A stretch of 64,000 nucleotides of DNA from Glutamicibacter soli. Its GTDB lineage: Bacteria; Actinomycetota; Actinomycetes; Actinomycetales; Micrococcaceae. Position numbers and translations under genes: made by a program. Below the pieces are notes generated by a model. The model was given only the letters and a program-made list of their open reading frames with translations, was not told the DNA's origin and ran no database searches. The stretch lies in contig NZ_POAF01000007.1 in NCBI RefSeq assembly GCF_003309065.1, positions 1-64,000 on the forward strand, written 5' to 3'. This document shows, piece after piece, positions 25,891-35,439 of this stretch (position 1 is its first letter; every line of letters starts with the position of its first letter).

Positions 25891-27439
25891 GGTACTTCTC
25901 GAAGCCTGCCGGCAGGTTCAGGCTCGACGGGTCGAAGTCCTGGGCTCCCTGGCCGAAGGCTGCGCCGGACGGCGCGGAGGCCTTCTTCTGCTGGGATTCC
26001 AGCTGGGCCTGCGCGGCCTTGGCAGGGTTGCCGTACTTGACCTGCTTCTTGCCCTTGCCCTTGGCCTTCGCCTTGCGGGCGGCGCCCTTGCCGGCACCCG
26101 GCATGCCCGGGATGCCGCCGCCGGCGGCCATCTTCTTCATCATCTTCTGGGCTTCGGCGAAGCGCTCGAGCATCTGGTTGACCTCGGAGACGGCGACACC
26201 CGAACCCTTGGCGATGCGGGCGCGGCGCGAGCCGTTGATGATCTTCGGGGCCACACGCTCGTGCGGGGTCATCGAGCGGACGATGGCCTCCACGCGGTCG
26301 ATCTGGCGTTCGTCGAACTGCTCCAGCTGCTGGCGGGAGATCTGCGCGCCGGGCATCATGCCCAGCAGCTTCTTCATGGAGCCCATCTTCTTGATCTGGG
26401 CCATCTGGGCGAGGAAGTCGTCCAGGGTGAAGTCTTCCTGGTCGGCGAACTTCTTCGCCATCCGCTCGGCTTCGCCCTTGTCCCAGTTCTTCTCGGCCTG
26501 CTCGATCAGGGTGAGCACGTCGCCCATGTCCAGGATGCGGCTGGCCATGCGGTCCGGGTGGAAGATCTCGAAGTCGTCCAGGTTCTCGCCGGTGGAGGCG
26601 AACATGACCGGCTTGCCGGTCACCGAGGCCACCGACAGGGCGGCGCCGCCGCGGGCGTCGCCGTCCAGCTTGGACAGCACCACGCCGGTGAAGTCCACGC
26701 CCTCGTGGAAGGCCTGGGCGGTGTTGACCGCGTCCTGGCCGATCATGGCGTCGATGACGAACAGTACTTCGTCGGGGTTGATGGCGGCGCGGATGTTCGC
26801 GGCCTGGGCCATCATCTCGGTGTCGACGCCCAGGCGGCCGGCGGTATCGACAATGACGATGTCGTGCAGCTTGGCCTTGGCCTCGGCCACGCCGTCGCGG
26901 GCCACCGCCACCGGATCGCCGGTCGGGGTGTCGAATTCGGAGGAGACGCCCGGGTGCGGTGCATAGACCGGCACGCCGGCGCGTTCGCCGTTGATCTGCA
27001 GCTGCTTGACCGCGTTCGGGCGCTGCAGGTCGCAGGCCACCAGCATCGGGGTGTGGCCCTCGGACTTCAGGTGCTTGGCCAGCTTGCCAGCCAGGGTGGT
27101 CTTGCCGGCGCCCTGCAGGCCGGCGAGCATGATGACCGTCGGAGGGTTCTTGGCCAGGTTCAGCCGGCGGGTTTCGCCGCCGAGGATCGCCACGAGCTCC
27201 TCGTTGACGATCTTGACGACCTGCTGGCCCGGGTTCAGCGACTCGGAAACCTCGATGCCGAGCGCGCGTTCCTTCACCTGGGCCACGAAGGCGCGGACCA
27301 CCGGGACGGCAACGTCAGCGTCCAGCAGGGCGCGACGGATTTCGCGGACGGTACCGTCGATGTCTGCCTCGGACAGGCGGCCCTTGCCGCGCAGGTTCTT
27401 GAAGGTTGCTGTCAGGCGATCGGAAAGTGAATTAAACAC
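25877..27439 (-). CDS. ffh: Ffh, signal recognition particle GTPase
   Basis: 520 residues from a GTG (FNSLSDRLTATFKNLRGKG follows the initiator), the standard Ffh N-terminus. The NG domain carries GLQGAGKTT (about 107-115), DTAGRL and TKLDGDARGG. The C-terminal M domain (about 320-430) is Met-rich (MKKLLGMMPGA) with the SRP-RNA-binding stretch RRARIAKGSG. Ffh binds signal sequences on ribosomes with 4.5S RNA and docks to FtsY, also encoded in this window. The tail after the M domain is Lys/Ala-rich and longer than in E. coli. The 17 codons upstream of the GTG are not typical of the family. Confidence 0.97.
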   Translation of the reverse strand: MFNSLSDRLTATFKNLRGKGRLSEADIDGTVREIRRALLDADVAVPVVRAFVAQVKERALGIEVSESLNPGQQVVKIVNEELVAILGGETRRLNLAKNPPTVIMLAGLQGAGKTTLAGKLAKHLKSEGHTPMLVACDLQRPNAVKQLQINGERAGVPVYAPHPGVSSEFDTPTGDPVAVARDGVAEAKAKLHDIVIVDTAGRLGVDTEMMAQAANIRAAINPDEVLFVIDAMIGQDAVNTAQAFHEGVDFTGVVLSKLDGDARGGAALSVASVTGKPVMFASTGENLDDFEIFHPDRMASRILDMGDVLTLIEQAEKNWDKGEAERMAKKFADQEDFTLDDFLAQMAQIKKMGSMKKLLGMMPGAQISRQQLEQFDERQIDRVEAIVRSMTPHERVAPKIINGSRRARIAKGSGVAVSEVNQMLERFAEAQKMMKKMAAGGGIPGMPGAGKGAARKAKAKGKGKKQVKYGNPAKAAQAQLESQQKKASAPSGAAFGQGAQDFDPSSLNLPAGFEKYLGKK

Positions 27440-27642
27440 GTGCCGGGCACTTCTTTCGATAGGTCTTGTGGTGCGCAAACAAAATCGCACAGGACTCGAC
27501 TACCAAGAATATCAACAATCCGCCACATGGCTAACCGGCGGCGCACCCAACATCGTGTGATCTCGGATTTCCGGCGCTGCACACCGCAGCAGCCTGCGGG
27601 CCGGGCTTACTTCCCCGTCCACGCGGCCGGCAGTGGCGGCGT

Positions 27643-29100
27643 CTAATTCCGGTTGCACCGCGGCGACGGGCTCCATGGCCTTGGCCATCGTGGCGGCGGG
27701 AGGCTCAGCCGCGGCGCTGCTGCCCGCGGCCTCGGCTCGCTGGCCGGTTTGGAGTCCGGAACCGGGGTCTTCGGCGTGCTCGGCGCCTTGGTGGAGCGCG
27801 GCGGGGTGCCCTCCTGCCCGGCCGGAGGCGTAGCAGGGACGGTCGGCGCAGCCGATTCGTTGGGCTTCACGCTGCTCGGCGGCGTGGCCGGCTGCGTCGG
27901 CTTCCCCGTCGCATCGGGTGTCGCCGTTTCGGTGGGCTTCGCCGGCTTGGTCGGCTTGGCCGGTTTGCTCGGCTTGGCGGACCCGGTGGGCTTCGGCGTA
28001 GGGCTGGCCGAAGGCTTGTCGCTGGCCTTCGGCGTGTCCTTGGACGGCTTGTCCCTGGAAGGGGCCTTGTGGGTCGGCGAGGGGCTGGGCTTGGGAACCA
28101 TCGGGGTGTCGTCCGCGGGCACCACGACATCCGGGTTGTCGTTGGCGTCCTTGGCCGGGCGCTGTTCCTTCGCGGGCGCCGAGGGCTTGCTGCCCTTGGG
28201 TGCGCTGTTGGCGCTGACCGTCAGCCGGCGGGAATCGACCATGGCCTGGGCCTGTCCGGGGTTCAGCGGCAGGTAGTTGCGCGGATCGTGCCAGCGGCCG
28301 TTGATAATGACCTCGAAGTGCACGTGGCAGCCGGTGGAGTTGCCGGTGGTGCCGGCGCGGGCAATCAGCTCCCCGCGCTTGACCCGCTGCCCCACCGCGG
28401 CGATGAGCACCGAATTGTGGCTGTAGCCCGTCTGCACGTTGTGCCCGTGGTCGATGGTGATGCGCTTGCCCGAGTGCCCGGCCCAGGAGGACACCGTGAC
28501 GATGCCGTCCTCGCTGGCGTACACCGGGGATCCGCAGGCAATGGGATAGTCCTGGCCGATGTGGATCTGGTTGCCCGGGCCGGTGGGATTTGCGCGCCAG
28601 CCGTAGGGGCTGGAGATCCGCCGGGTCTTGACCGGTGGCATGAGTTCCAGTCCGCCGGGAAGCTGGCCGATCTGCCCTACTTCACCGACCAGCAAGGTGG
28701 AGGCGTTTTCTGCGCTGATCCGCGCCCCGGGGCCCTGGGTGCCGCCGACCAGCTGTTCCTGCTGCCCGGCGATAGCGCCGGGACGCTGCGCGTTCTTCAT
28801 CATGGAGGACGGGCGCCCGTCGATGTCCAGGAGCTGGCCGGCGCCGCCGAATACCGCCAGCGGGGCATACGGGTCGACGTAGACTGCATCGGAGCTGATG
28901 TCCCAATCCATCAGCGCGCCGGACGAGGCTTCCATGCCCACGGCACGCGAATGATCCGGGCCCGCAATCAGCGGTGTGGCAAGCGTGCTGGAGATTCCCA
29001 GTGCCAGCACTAGGCTGGCCGCCCCGTACAGGGCGCGCTTTCTCTCGCGCGGTCTGCCCGGAATGGCCGGCTCGTGGTTTACCTGATGACGCCTTCTCAT
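27643..29100 (-). CDS. Exported M23 (LytM-type) peptidase with long Pro/Lys/Thr-rich tail
   Basis: 485 residues from ATG 29100. A signal or anchor helix (about residues 24-44) leads to a linker region and then the M23 domain (about 170-300) with HIGQDYP (Zn ligands His and Asp) and the HVHFEV motif. Such enzymes cleave peptidoglycan cross-bridges. The last 160 residues are low-complexity, with repeated KPSKPAKPTKPAKPTE-like and SPSPT units, likely wall-spanning. The frame continues upstream to 29220, but that part lacks a ribosome site. It is a single gene between amtB and ffh. Confidence 0.88.
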   Translation of the reverse strand: MRRRHQVNHEPAIPGRPRERKRALYGAASLVLALGISSTLATPLIAGPDHSRAVGMEASSGALMDWDISSDAVYVDPYAPLAVFGGAGQLLDIDGRPSSMMKNAQRPGAIAGQQEQLVGGTQGPGARISAENASTLLVGEVGQIGQLPGGLELMPPVKTRRISSPYGWRANPTGPGNQIHIGQDYPIACGSPVYASEDGIVTVSSWAGHSGKRITIDHGHNVQTGYSHNSVLIAAVGQRVKRGELIARAGTTGNSTGCHVHFEVIINGRWHDPRNYLPLNPGQAQAMVDSRRLTVSANSAPKGSKPSAPAKEQRPAKDANDNPDVVVPADDTPMVPKPSPSPTHKAPSRDKPSKDTPKASDKPSASPTPKPTGSAKPSKPAKPTKPAKPTETATPDATGKPTQPATPPSSVKPNESAAPTVPATPPAGQEGTPPRSTKAPSTPKTPVPDSKPASEPRPRAAAPRLSLPPPRWPRPWSPSPRCNRN

Positions 29101-29237
29101 AATTTGCCAGTCCCCAAACTGCAAATCCAAAGTGGCTCCCAGCGTATCGAGTCTGGGCCCGCATAGCCAGAGTTTTCCGGGCCTGATTGCCCCAACGACG
29201 CGGCGGGGCCTGATCTCCAAGGTTTTTCCAACAAACT

Positions 29238-29272
29238 GAACCGCCGGTGGCTGCTTGGCCCACCGGCGGTTC
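29238..29272 (-). terminator. Terminator downstream of amtB
   Basis: GAACCGCCGGTGG (29238-29250) pairs perfectly with its complement at 29260-29272 over a 9-nt loop, about 70 nt after the amtB stop in the minus direction. Confidence 0.75.
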
Positions 29273-29342
29273 CGTCCGGGTTCCGGTGTCCCGGAGCCCT
29301 GCCCCTGTGCAGTTGTGCCGGTGAATCACCAGCCCACCGCGG

Positions 29343-30563
29343 CTACTTGGTCATCAGTTGGTACCCGCTTTCGTTGTGCTCGGTGGCGTCGATGCCGGCG
29401 ATTTCAATCTCTGCCGGGACGCGCCATGGGCTGATCTTCTCGATGACCGTGGCGATCACCCAGGTCATGGCCGCGGAGAACACGATCACCACCAGCAGCG
29501 CCATGAACTGCGCAACCAGCTGGCCGGTTCCGCCGCCGTAGAACAGGCCGCCAGCGCTTTCGGCGGTCGGCATGGCGAAGAATCCGAGGAACAGGGTGCC
29601 GATGATGCCGGAAACCAGGTGCACACCCACCACGTCGAGTGAGTCGTCGTAGCCCAGCTTCCACTTGAGGTTCACGGCCCAGGCCGAGCCTGCGCCGGCC
29701 AGGACGCCGAGCAGCATCGCGGCCCACGGTGCGATGTCCGCGCAGGACGGGGTGATGGCCACCAGGCCGGAGACCAGGCCGGAAGCGACGCCCAGCGAGC
29801 TCGGGCGAGCTCCGCGCATCTTCTCCACCATGATCCAGCCCAGCACCGCGGCACCCGGAGCGGCCAGGGTGTTGACCCAGATCAGTCCGGCCTGCTCGAT
29901 GGTGGTGGCGGCGCCGGCGTTGAATCCGAACCAGCCGAACCACAGCAGTCCTGCCCCGAGCATGACCAGCGGAGTGTTGTGCGGCTGCGGGCGGTCGTGG
30001 AAGTTGTGGCGCTGGCCGAGCTTGAGGGCCAGGACCAGCGCTGCCACGCCGGCATTGGTGTGGACCACGGCGCCGCCGGCGAAGTCGATTGCTTCGCCGA
30101 AGATCTTGCCCAGGAACCCGTCGGCGGAGAGCATGCCGCCGCCCCAGACCCAGAAGGCGACCGGCGCGTACACCAGGGTGACCCACAGGGGCACGAACAT
30201 CAGCCACGGGGCGAAGCGCGAACGGTCGGCGATGGCTCCGGAGATGATGGCCACGGAAATCATCGCGAAGGTTCCGGCGAAGCCCGCCGCCAGCAGGCCC
30301 GACTCGGGGGTGGCGTGCAGGGCGAAGTCGCTGATCGGGTTGCCGATGATTCCGGCGATGGCCGGTTCGCCGGCGGAAACTGAGTACCCCCACAGCACCC
30401 AGACGATTGCGGTGATGGCCGCTGCGGAGAAGCTCATGAGCATCATGTTGACGACGCCGGTGGCACGGGTCATTCCCCCGTAGAACAGCCCCAGGGCCGG
30501 GGTCATCAAAAGAACGAGTGCTGCGGCGATCAAGATCCAAAGACTGGCGACATCCAGCTCCAT
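29343..30563 (-). CDS. amtB: AmtB-type ammonium transporter
   Basis: 406 residues, with the ammonium-transporter N-terminus ALGLFYGGMTRATGVVNMM and about eleven hydrophobic helices. Conserved pore residues are seen in FAGGAVVHTNAGVAALV and the second pore His in DVVGVHLVSGIIGTLFLG. It conducts ammonium/ammonia across the cytoplasmic membrane. Unlike many actinobacterial loci, no glnK or glnD follows; instead the M23 peptidase gene lies downstream after a terminator. It is part of the conserved ftsY-amtB-ffh neighbourhood. Confidence 0.95.
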   Translation of the reverse strand: MELDVASLWILIAAALVLLMTPALGLFYGGMTRATGVVNMMLMSFSAAAITAIVWVLWGYSVSAGEPAIAGIIGNPISDFALHATPESGLLAAGFAGTFAMISVAIISGAIADRSRFAPWLMFVPLWVTLVYAPVAFWVWGGGMLSADGFLGKIFGEAIDFAGGAVVHTNAGVAALVLALKLGQRHNFHDRPQPHNTPLVMLGAGLLWFGWFGFNAGAATTIEQAGLIWVNTLAAPGAAVLGWIMVEKMRGARPSSLGVASGLVSGLVAITPSCADIAPWAAMLLGVLAGAGSAWAVNLKWKLGYDDSLDVVGVHLVSGIIGTLFLGFFAMPTAESAGGLFYGGGTGQLVAQFMALLVVIVFSAAMTWVIATVIEKISPWRVPAEIEIAGIDATEHNESGYQLMTK

Positions 30564-30778
30564 CTAGTCCACATCCCCTCACGGTATTTGGTGTATCGGT
30601 GAATAATTCTGTGACTTAACCGGATTACTCGGCGTTCGTCTCGATACATAATTCTTGGCCAGCGATGTTTCGCCTGCCTCCACCGCTGGTTTCGAATGTG
30701 TGACAAACCGGGCCCGTGCGTAACGGTCTGTTTCCCGCCGTGTTACCGGAGTATTTCGAAAAACACACCAAGGCAAAA
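30564..30778. other. Intergenic region upstream of amtB
   Basis: About 215 bp containing the presumed amtB promoter region and then the terminator of the convergent-side lipoprotein gene. No small ORF, repeat or recognised nitrogen-control site was convincingly seen. Confidence 0.5.
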
Positions 30779-30809
30779 ACCGCGGCAGCCGGTGGACGGC
30801 TGCCGCGGT
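30779..30809 (-). terminator. Rho-independent terminator of lipoprotein gene
   Basis: ACCGCGGCAGCCG (30779-30791) pairs perfectly with CGGCTGCCGCGGT (30797-30809), loop 5 nt; on the minus strand it is followed by a U-run (GGTTTTTGCC). It ends the gene at 30831-31439. Confidence 0.92.
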
Positions 30810-30830
30810 GGTGCGGTGAATTGCTGTGCG

Positions 30831-31439
30831 CTACAGGCGGGTGATCTTCACGACCTGCATTTCGGGCACGGTGGTCGACCCGCCGACCTGGGTATCGTAG
30901 GTCAGCGAGCCCGTCACCGTTGCGGTGACCTTGACGATGTCCTCGGCCACGACGTCGTCCAGGATGTCGCAGTTGGTCAGGCCGTCGCCGGCGTTGAAAA
31001 TCGTGTTGTGCTCGTAGTCGTACTTGCCGACCTGTGCATGGCTGACGTTGGCGCGGAAGGTGCACGGACCGGTCGCCGAGTCGAACTGCGTGACCCGGGC
31101 GTAGATGATTACGTTCTTGTCCAGGTAGGAGTCTGGCTTCTTCACGATCTGCGCCAGCTCACGGCTGGTGATCTTCTTGGCCTTGTTGGCCTTCTTGTCG
31201 GCTTCCGCCTTCTCGGCTACTTCGCGTTCGTCGTTGGCGCTGCGCAGCTCTTCGGCCTCGGCCTGGGCCGCAGTCAGTTTCGTGGTGGTATCGGCCAGCT
31301 GGGTCTCCAGCTCCTGCTTCTCGACGGTCACCGCGGCGGCCGAAGCCTGCACGGCCTCATGTTCTTCGGTGGACACGCCGCAACCGGCCAAAACAAGCGC
31401 CGCAACTGCTGCGGCAACGGACATCGCGATTTTCTTCAC
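30831..31439 (-). CDS. Lipoprotein with coiled-coil and OB-like C-terminal domain
   Basis: 202 residues from a GTG at 31439, with GGGGG seven nt upstream. The signal peptide ends in the lipobox LVLAGC. Residues about 25-90 are Glu/Ala/Lys-rich heptad-like (coiled coil). The C-terminal 110 residues form a compact beta-rich domain with two Cys (GPCTF, LTNCDIL) that looks like the small OB-fold-like domains of actinobacterial lipoproteins. Function unknown; it probably sits on the outer membrane face. The longer frame to 31553 lacks a signal sequence at its start and is not used. Confidence 0.8.
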   Translation of the reverse strand: MKKIAMSVAAAVAALVLAGCGVSTEEHEAVQASAAAVTVEKQELETQLADTTTKLTAAQAEAEELRSANDEREVAEKAEADKKANKAKKITSRELAQIVKKPDSYLDKNVIIYARVTQFDSATGPCTFRANVSHAQVGKYDYEHNTIFNAGDGLTNCDILDDVVAEDIVKVTATVTGSLTYDTQVGGSTTVPEMQVVKITRL

Positions 31440-31551
31440 GATGATCCCCCAATCATTTAAGTGCGAGTACCCGGCAACCCCCTGTCGCCCGGCAATCTTC
31501 ATCTTGGCAGTGATCGCCGACAAAATGGGGTCGCACTGCAATACTGGAGGC

Positions 31552-32202
31552 ATGGATCGTCAGTTCTTCGCCGCGGACGCGGTCGAGGTCGCGCCTCGGC
31601 TCCTTGGCGCGGTGCTCGGCTTAAGCAGTCCCGAAGGCACAGTTCGCCTGCGCATCACCGAAGTCGAAGCCTATATGGGTTTGGGAAGCAGCGGGCGTTA
31701 TGACCCGGGAAGCCACTCCAAGGACCGCAAGACGCCGCGCAACGCCTCGATGTTCCTGGATCCGGGGCATGCCTACGTCTATTTCAGTTACGGAATGCAC
31801 TTCGCGCTGAATCTGGTGTGTTCGCCTGCCGGCATTGCCTCCGGTGTTCTGGTTCGCTCCGGGGAGATCATCGAGGGGCTTCAGCTCGCCAGGGAACGCA
31901 GACTGCACAAGCGGCCTGAAGGAACCAACCCGGCGACACTCGTGGAGCGCGACCTGGCGCGAGGCCCGGGAAACCTGGCCACGGCGTTGGGCATCACCCG
32001 TCCGCGGCACGACGGCCTGGACCTTCTCGCGGCGCCGTTCATCGTGGAGGAACCCATCGGAATTCCGGATGCCATCGCCTGCGGACCGCGCGTGGGCGTC
32101 GCGGGCATCGCAGGCGGTCCGGAGTTCCCTTGGAGATTCTGGATTCCGGGGAACAGGACCGTGTCAGCATTCAAGCCCGGGCGCAATGCGCCACGGGCTT
32201 GA
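31552..32202 (+). CDS. 3-methyladenine DNA glycosylase, Mpg/AAG family
   Basis: 216 residues, typical for bacterial AAG. The catalytic Glu lies in RITEVEAYMG, the substrate-wedging region in HAYVYFSYGMHFALNLV, and the GPGNLATALGI and GPRVGVAGIAG segments are the family's conserved blocks. It excises alkylated or deaminated purines by base flipping, starting base-excision repair. The ATG lies directly after TGGAGGC. It is monocistronic and divergent from the lipoprotein gene. Confidence 0.93.
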   Translation: MDRQFFAADAVEVAPRLLGAVLGLSSPEGTVRLRITEVEAYMGLGSSGRYDPGSHSKDRKTPRNASMFLDPGHAYVYFSYGMHFALNLVCSPAGIASGVLVRSGEIIEGLQLARERRLHKRPEGTNPATLVERDLARGPGNLATALGITRPRHDGLDLLAAPFIVEEPIGIPDAIACGPRVGVAGIAGGPEFPWRFWIPGNRTVSAFKPGRNAPRA

Positions 32203-32228
32203 CTGCTTGGAGTTTTGCAGCCGGGGGT

Positions 32229-32771
32229 CTAGTAGTCCCAAGTCCAGCCGCCGGTGCCTTCGGGGTCGTACACGACCTGCCCGGAACGGTGCGGTGAATC
32301 GAGCATGATCTTGCCCTTGACCCGGTCCCCCGCCCCGACAGCAATATCCATGGCGTCCTTGACGTCGCAGGAGAACGCGGCGACGGTGGCAACGTTGCGG
32401 TCGACCGACTGGTTCAGTCCAGCCGAGGTTCCGAAGACCGACGCATCCAAAGGCATCAAGGCGATTTCTTCGTCGACGTATTTCTCTGCTGAGGAATCAA
32501 GCCATGCCTCGGCGTCGACCAGCAGAAAGTAGCCGTTCTCCGGCTTGATCTTCTCGCCGCTGCCGCGAAGCGTGCAGGAATTCATGACCTTGACGTCCTT
32601 GACCGTGATCTCGAACGACGGCTTCGTCGTGCCGACTACCGTCAGTTTCCCCGGCTCGCCCAACTCCTTGACGACCTGCGATTCAGCGTCGACGAGCACT
32701 TTGGCCCCGGACTGCGGATCCGTGGTGGCCACATCCGCGAGGTTCAGCTGCTGGTCTCCGAACCGATTCAC
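32229..32771 (-). CDS. Hypothetical protein, possibly a 5'-truncated lipoprotein
   Basis: 180 residues from a GTG at 32771 with GAGGA upstream. A stop lies immediately before the GTG. The protein is beta-rich with two Cys (NSCTL, FSCDV) and acidic loops and ends WTWDY, the look of a DUF4352-like extracytoplasmic domain, yet it has no signal peptide. Either it is cytoplasmic, or the export signal has been lost. No other function is visible. Confidence 0.6.
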   Translation of the reverse strand: MNRFGDQQLNLADVATTDPQSGAKVLVDAESQVVKELGEPGKLTVVGTTKPSFEITVKDVKVMNSCTLRGSGEKIKPENGYFLLVDAEAWLDSSAEKYVDEEIALMPLDASVFGTSAGLNQSVDRNVATVAAFSCDVKDAMDIAVGAGDRVKGKIMLDSPHRSGQVVYDPEGTGGWTWDY

Positions 32772-32888
32772 TCAGGAATCCTCGATACTAGTGATGTATA
32801 CGATTGACCATAACTTTCAAAGCCGCCTATCTTCACATTTTTAATCGAATAGCTATCAAAATACCGCGGGTTCAAATAGATCAAAAAG

Positions 32889-32929
32889 ATCCCGCGCGAC
32901 CCACACGAAAACGTGAGCCGCACGGGATC
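32889..32929 (-). terminator. Imperfect hairpin after acyltransferase gene
   Basis: GATCCCGCGCG..CCACACG and CGTGAGCCGCACGGGATC form an interrupted stem around an AAAA loop just downstream of the stop at 32932 (minus strand), followed by an AT-rich tract. It is the likely terminator. Confidence 0.6.
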
Positions 32930-32931
32930 AA

Positions 32932-35151
32932 TCAGGACGCCGGGAAAAGTTCGTCGCTGTCGAGCTCGTCCTTCATGCGTTGTGAAAGCGTTCCGCTGAG
33001 GGAAGCGGCATACGTTTCGCTCAGATGCGAATGGTCCCAATACGCCACAAGGCCGCCAACAACCGAGTAACAGCGATCCTCGCGACACAGCTGATCGTTC
33101 ATGTCCAAGGAGACCACCTTCGGGTTATCCAAGGCCTCAACGGCATCAGCCTGCGGATCCTCGGGGATCCATTCGTCGGCTGCGCCGCTGCATTCCCCGG
33201 GATCGCTGGGGTTCTCCGCGACGCAGTCAGGTACGTTGTCAAGAGTCTCACCGGGCCAAGGGGTATCACGAATTACAGCGATATCAGCTCCGCTATCAGC
33301 CCACTTGCCCAAGAGCTTTTCATAGGCCTCGGTTGCCGGAGCGGTAGATTCTTCCAAATCGTATCCGGCGATAGGCACCGATTGGCGGTTTGAACTGATC
33401 ACCAGGTCGTAGTCTTCTTCCTCGATCTGTTCGGTCACCCAACCACCAAGCTCTTCGCAACCTTCTGTCGAGGATTGTGCGTCGAACTCCTGCGGCAGGC
33501 CCATGACCGCGCAACGGTTGACTACGTAGGTATCCACGCTCCAGTCATGCTCATCGGCCATGTTCTGCACGGCTGGCATCCATTGGCCGGCGTGAGAATT
33601 GCCTACCAGGGCAAGCTGGGTCTTCCCGTCCCCATAATGGCATACAGGGCGCTCAGAGAAGCCAGTCTCCTGACTGGCAAAGCAATCTTCTGCGTACAGG
33701 AACGGCTTGTCGCTCTTGGCAGCCACCGGCTGAGGAGCGAGCGAATTGAAGCTGGTCGAGTCATCTTGTGGTTCGTCGCAGCTTTCCGACAAAGAGTTCG
33801 CGCCCAGGCAGGACTTCCCGACTTCCTTGGTCACTTGGGCAACCGCCCTGTTGATGTCGGTGCTGCGGTCCAGCTGGACTCCGCTGTACTGGTAAAAACC
33901 GCCGGCGATCAGCGTCAACACCAGGCTGCCAGCCAGCAGGAACCGCGGAGCGCTGAGCTTGGGAGAGGCATCAATGAACTTCCGGAACCTGACTTCGACC
34001 AGCTTCTGGGTTGAGACAGCAAGCAGAAGCGTCAGCACCAGAACGCCGATCTTCTGGTACCAGTAGAAATTCTCGAGAGCAAACGGAAGCAGTACCATCA
34101 TCGGCCAATGCCAGAGGTAGATTGCGTAGGAGTTGTCGCCAATGAACTGCATCGGGCGTACCGACAACAGACGGTTTGGCGAATACCTATGAGTGGAGTG
34201 CGAAAGGATCAGCAGCGCCGTTCCCAGAACGGGAATCAGTGCGATGTACCCCGGGAACGGCATTTCGCCGGTGAAAAAGAGCAGGCTGACGCCGATCGCG
34301 GCGATACCGGCCCAAGCTCCAACCAAACTTGTTGTATCGGATTTGGCTTTGTAAACACTGGCGCCCAGGGCCGCGACGAGCCCGCCGGCAGCGAACTCCC
34401 ACACCCTGGTGAATGTGGAGAAATAGGCGAGCCCCGAGTTGGACCAAGTGGCATAGATTGAGTATCCGAGCCCGAGGAAGAACACTGCCCCGAGCACGGC
34501 AAGAAGTGCTTTCTTCCGAGACTTTCCAAGATAAGCAGCCGCCGCGATGACCAACCCGAGCAAGACGGGCCAGACGAAGTAGAACTGTTCTTCAACGGCC
34601 AGCGACCAGAAATGCTGGAACGGGCTAGGGGCATCCGCCTCGGCCAGGTAGTCGACCTTGTTCAGCGCAAGGTACCAATTTTGGAAATAGAAGGTTGCCG
34701 CCAGTGCCTGCAATCCCCAGTCACGCCATAGGGTTTCCGGTGCAAATAGCCACACGCCCAGAACGCTGAGCAGAATAACCAGGAACGAGGCAGGCAGCAG
34801 ACGTTTAACTCGACGCATCCAGAATTGGGCCACGTCACGCAAACCAGTCGGCGGCTTGGAGATGAGGTGCGAGGTGATCAGAAAACCCGAAATAACGAAA
34901 AACATGTCCACGCCAATGAATCCACCAGGAAGACGGTTCGGCCAGAAGTGGTACAGAACAACCGCACCTACTGCAATGGCGCGCAATCCTTGAATGTCGA
35001 GTCTGAACGATAAAGTTTTTGCGCCTTGTTTTGACGTGGTTCGAGGCTTGGGTGTTCCGTGGTCCTGTGTAGATGTCACTGGCAGTCTGATCCCTGTAGC
35101 TTTTTGTACGGCGGTCCCAAGTTCAACGGCCGTCAGTCGCATCAGGTGCAT
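32932..35151 (-). CDS. OafA/YrhL-type membrane acyltransferase with C-terminal SGNH domain
   Basis: About 739 residues. Residues about 50-410 are the acyltransferase-3 domain with FRLDIQGLRAIAV, a VLYHFWPNRLPGGFIGVDMFFVISGF block and about ten helices. Residues about 460-735 form an SGNH hydrolase-like domain with GNSHAGQW as the GDS-like block and a C-terminal DHSHLSETYA block carrying the catalytic Asp and His. Such proteins O-acetylate exported glycans or peptidoglycan, moving acetyl groups across the membrane. The start is uncertain: ATG 35151 has AGGA nine nt upstream, while the frame stays open to ATG 35265. Confidence 0.9.
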   Translation of the reverse strand: MHLMRLTAVELGTAVQKATGIRLPVTSTQDHGTPKPRTTSKQGAKTLSFRLDIQGLRAIAVGAVVLYHFWPNRLPGGFIGVDMFFVISGFLITSHLISKPPTGLRDVAQFWMRRVKRLLPASFLVILLSVLGVWLFAPETLWRDWGLQALAATFYFQNWYLALNKVDYLAEADAPSPFQHFWSLAVEEQFYFVWPVLLGLVIAAAAYLGKSRKKALLAVLGAVFFLGLGYSIYATWSNSGLAYFSTFTRVWEFAAGGLVAALGASVYKAKSDTTSLVGAWAGIAAIGVSLLFFTGEMPFPGYIALIPVLGTALLILSHSTHRYSPNRLLSVRPMQFIGDNSYAIYLWHWPMMVLLPFALENFYWYQKIGVLVLTLLLAVSTQKLVEVRFRKFIDASPKLSAPRFLLAGSLVLTLIAGGFYQYSGVQLDRSTDINRAVAQVTKEVGKSCLGANSLSESCDEPQDDSTSFNSLAPQPVAAKSDKPFLYAEDCFASQETGFSERPVCHYGDGKTQLALVGNSHAGQWMPAVQNMADEHDWSVDTYVVNRCAVMGLPQEFDAQSSTEGCEELGGWVTEQIEEEDYDLVISSNRQSVPIAGYDLEESTAPATEAYEKLLGKWADSGADIAVIRDTPWPGETLDNVPDCVAENPSDPGECSGAADEWIPEDPQADAVEALDNPKVVSLDMNDQLCREDRCYSVVGGLVAYWDHSHLSETYAASLSGTLSQRMKDELDSDELFPAS

Positions 35152-35397
35152 GGTGGCATTCCTGACTGCGCAAGCGTCGCCACTGACGTCCCCCGTCATC
35201 CTGTCTACACACGCTTTCTGGGCGGCTTCTGAGTAATACAGAAGAAAACATAGACGTTGACGCATCAAGCTTATCGGACGCTTAGGCTCTGATTAGGGAA
35301 TTTACGGTACATGATGGTCGCCACTCGTTGCGTTCCATCTCACAACGGCCTCGCGTGTCACCAACGTCGGATTTTCCTGCCTGCCGTTTTAAAAACT

Positions 35398-35421
35398 GCA
35401 GCCCCGCCGAGGCGGGGCTGC
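35398..35421 (-). terminator. Rho-independent terminator of ftsY
   Basis: GCAGCCCCGC (35398-35407) pairs with GCGGGGCTGC (35412-35421), loop CGAG; on the minus strand a U-tract follows (AGTTTTTAAAAC). It lies 19 nt after the ftsY stop. Confidence 0.92.
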
Positions 35422-35439
35422 AACCAAGCATCCTGTCAA

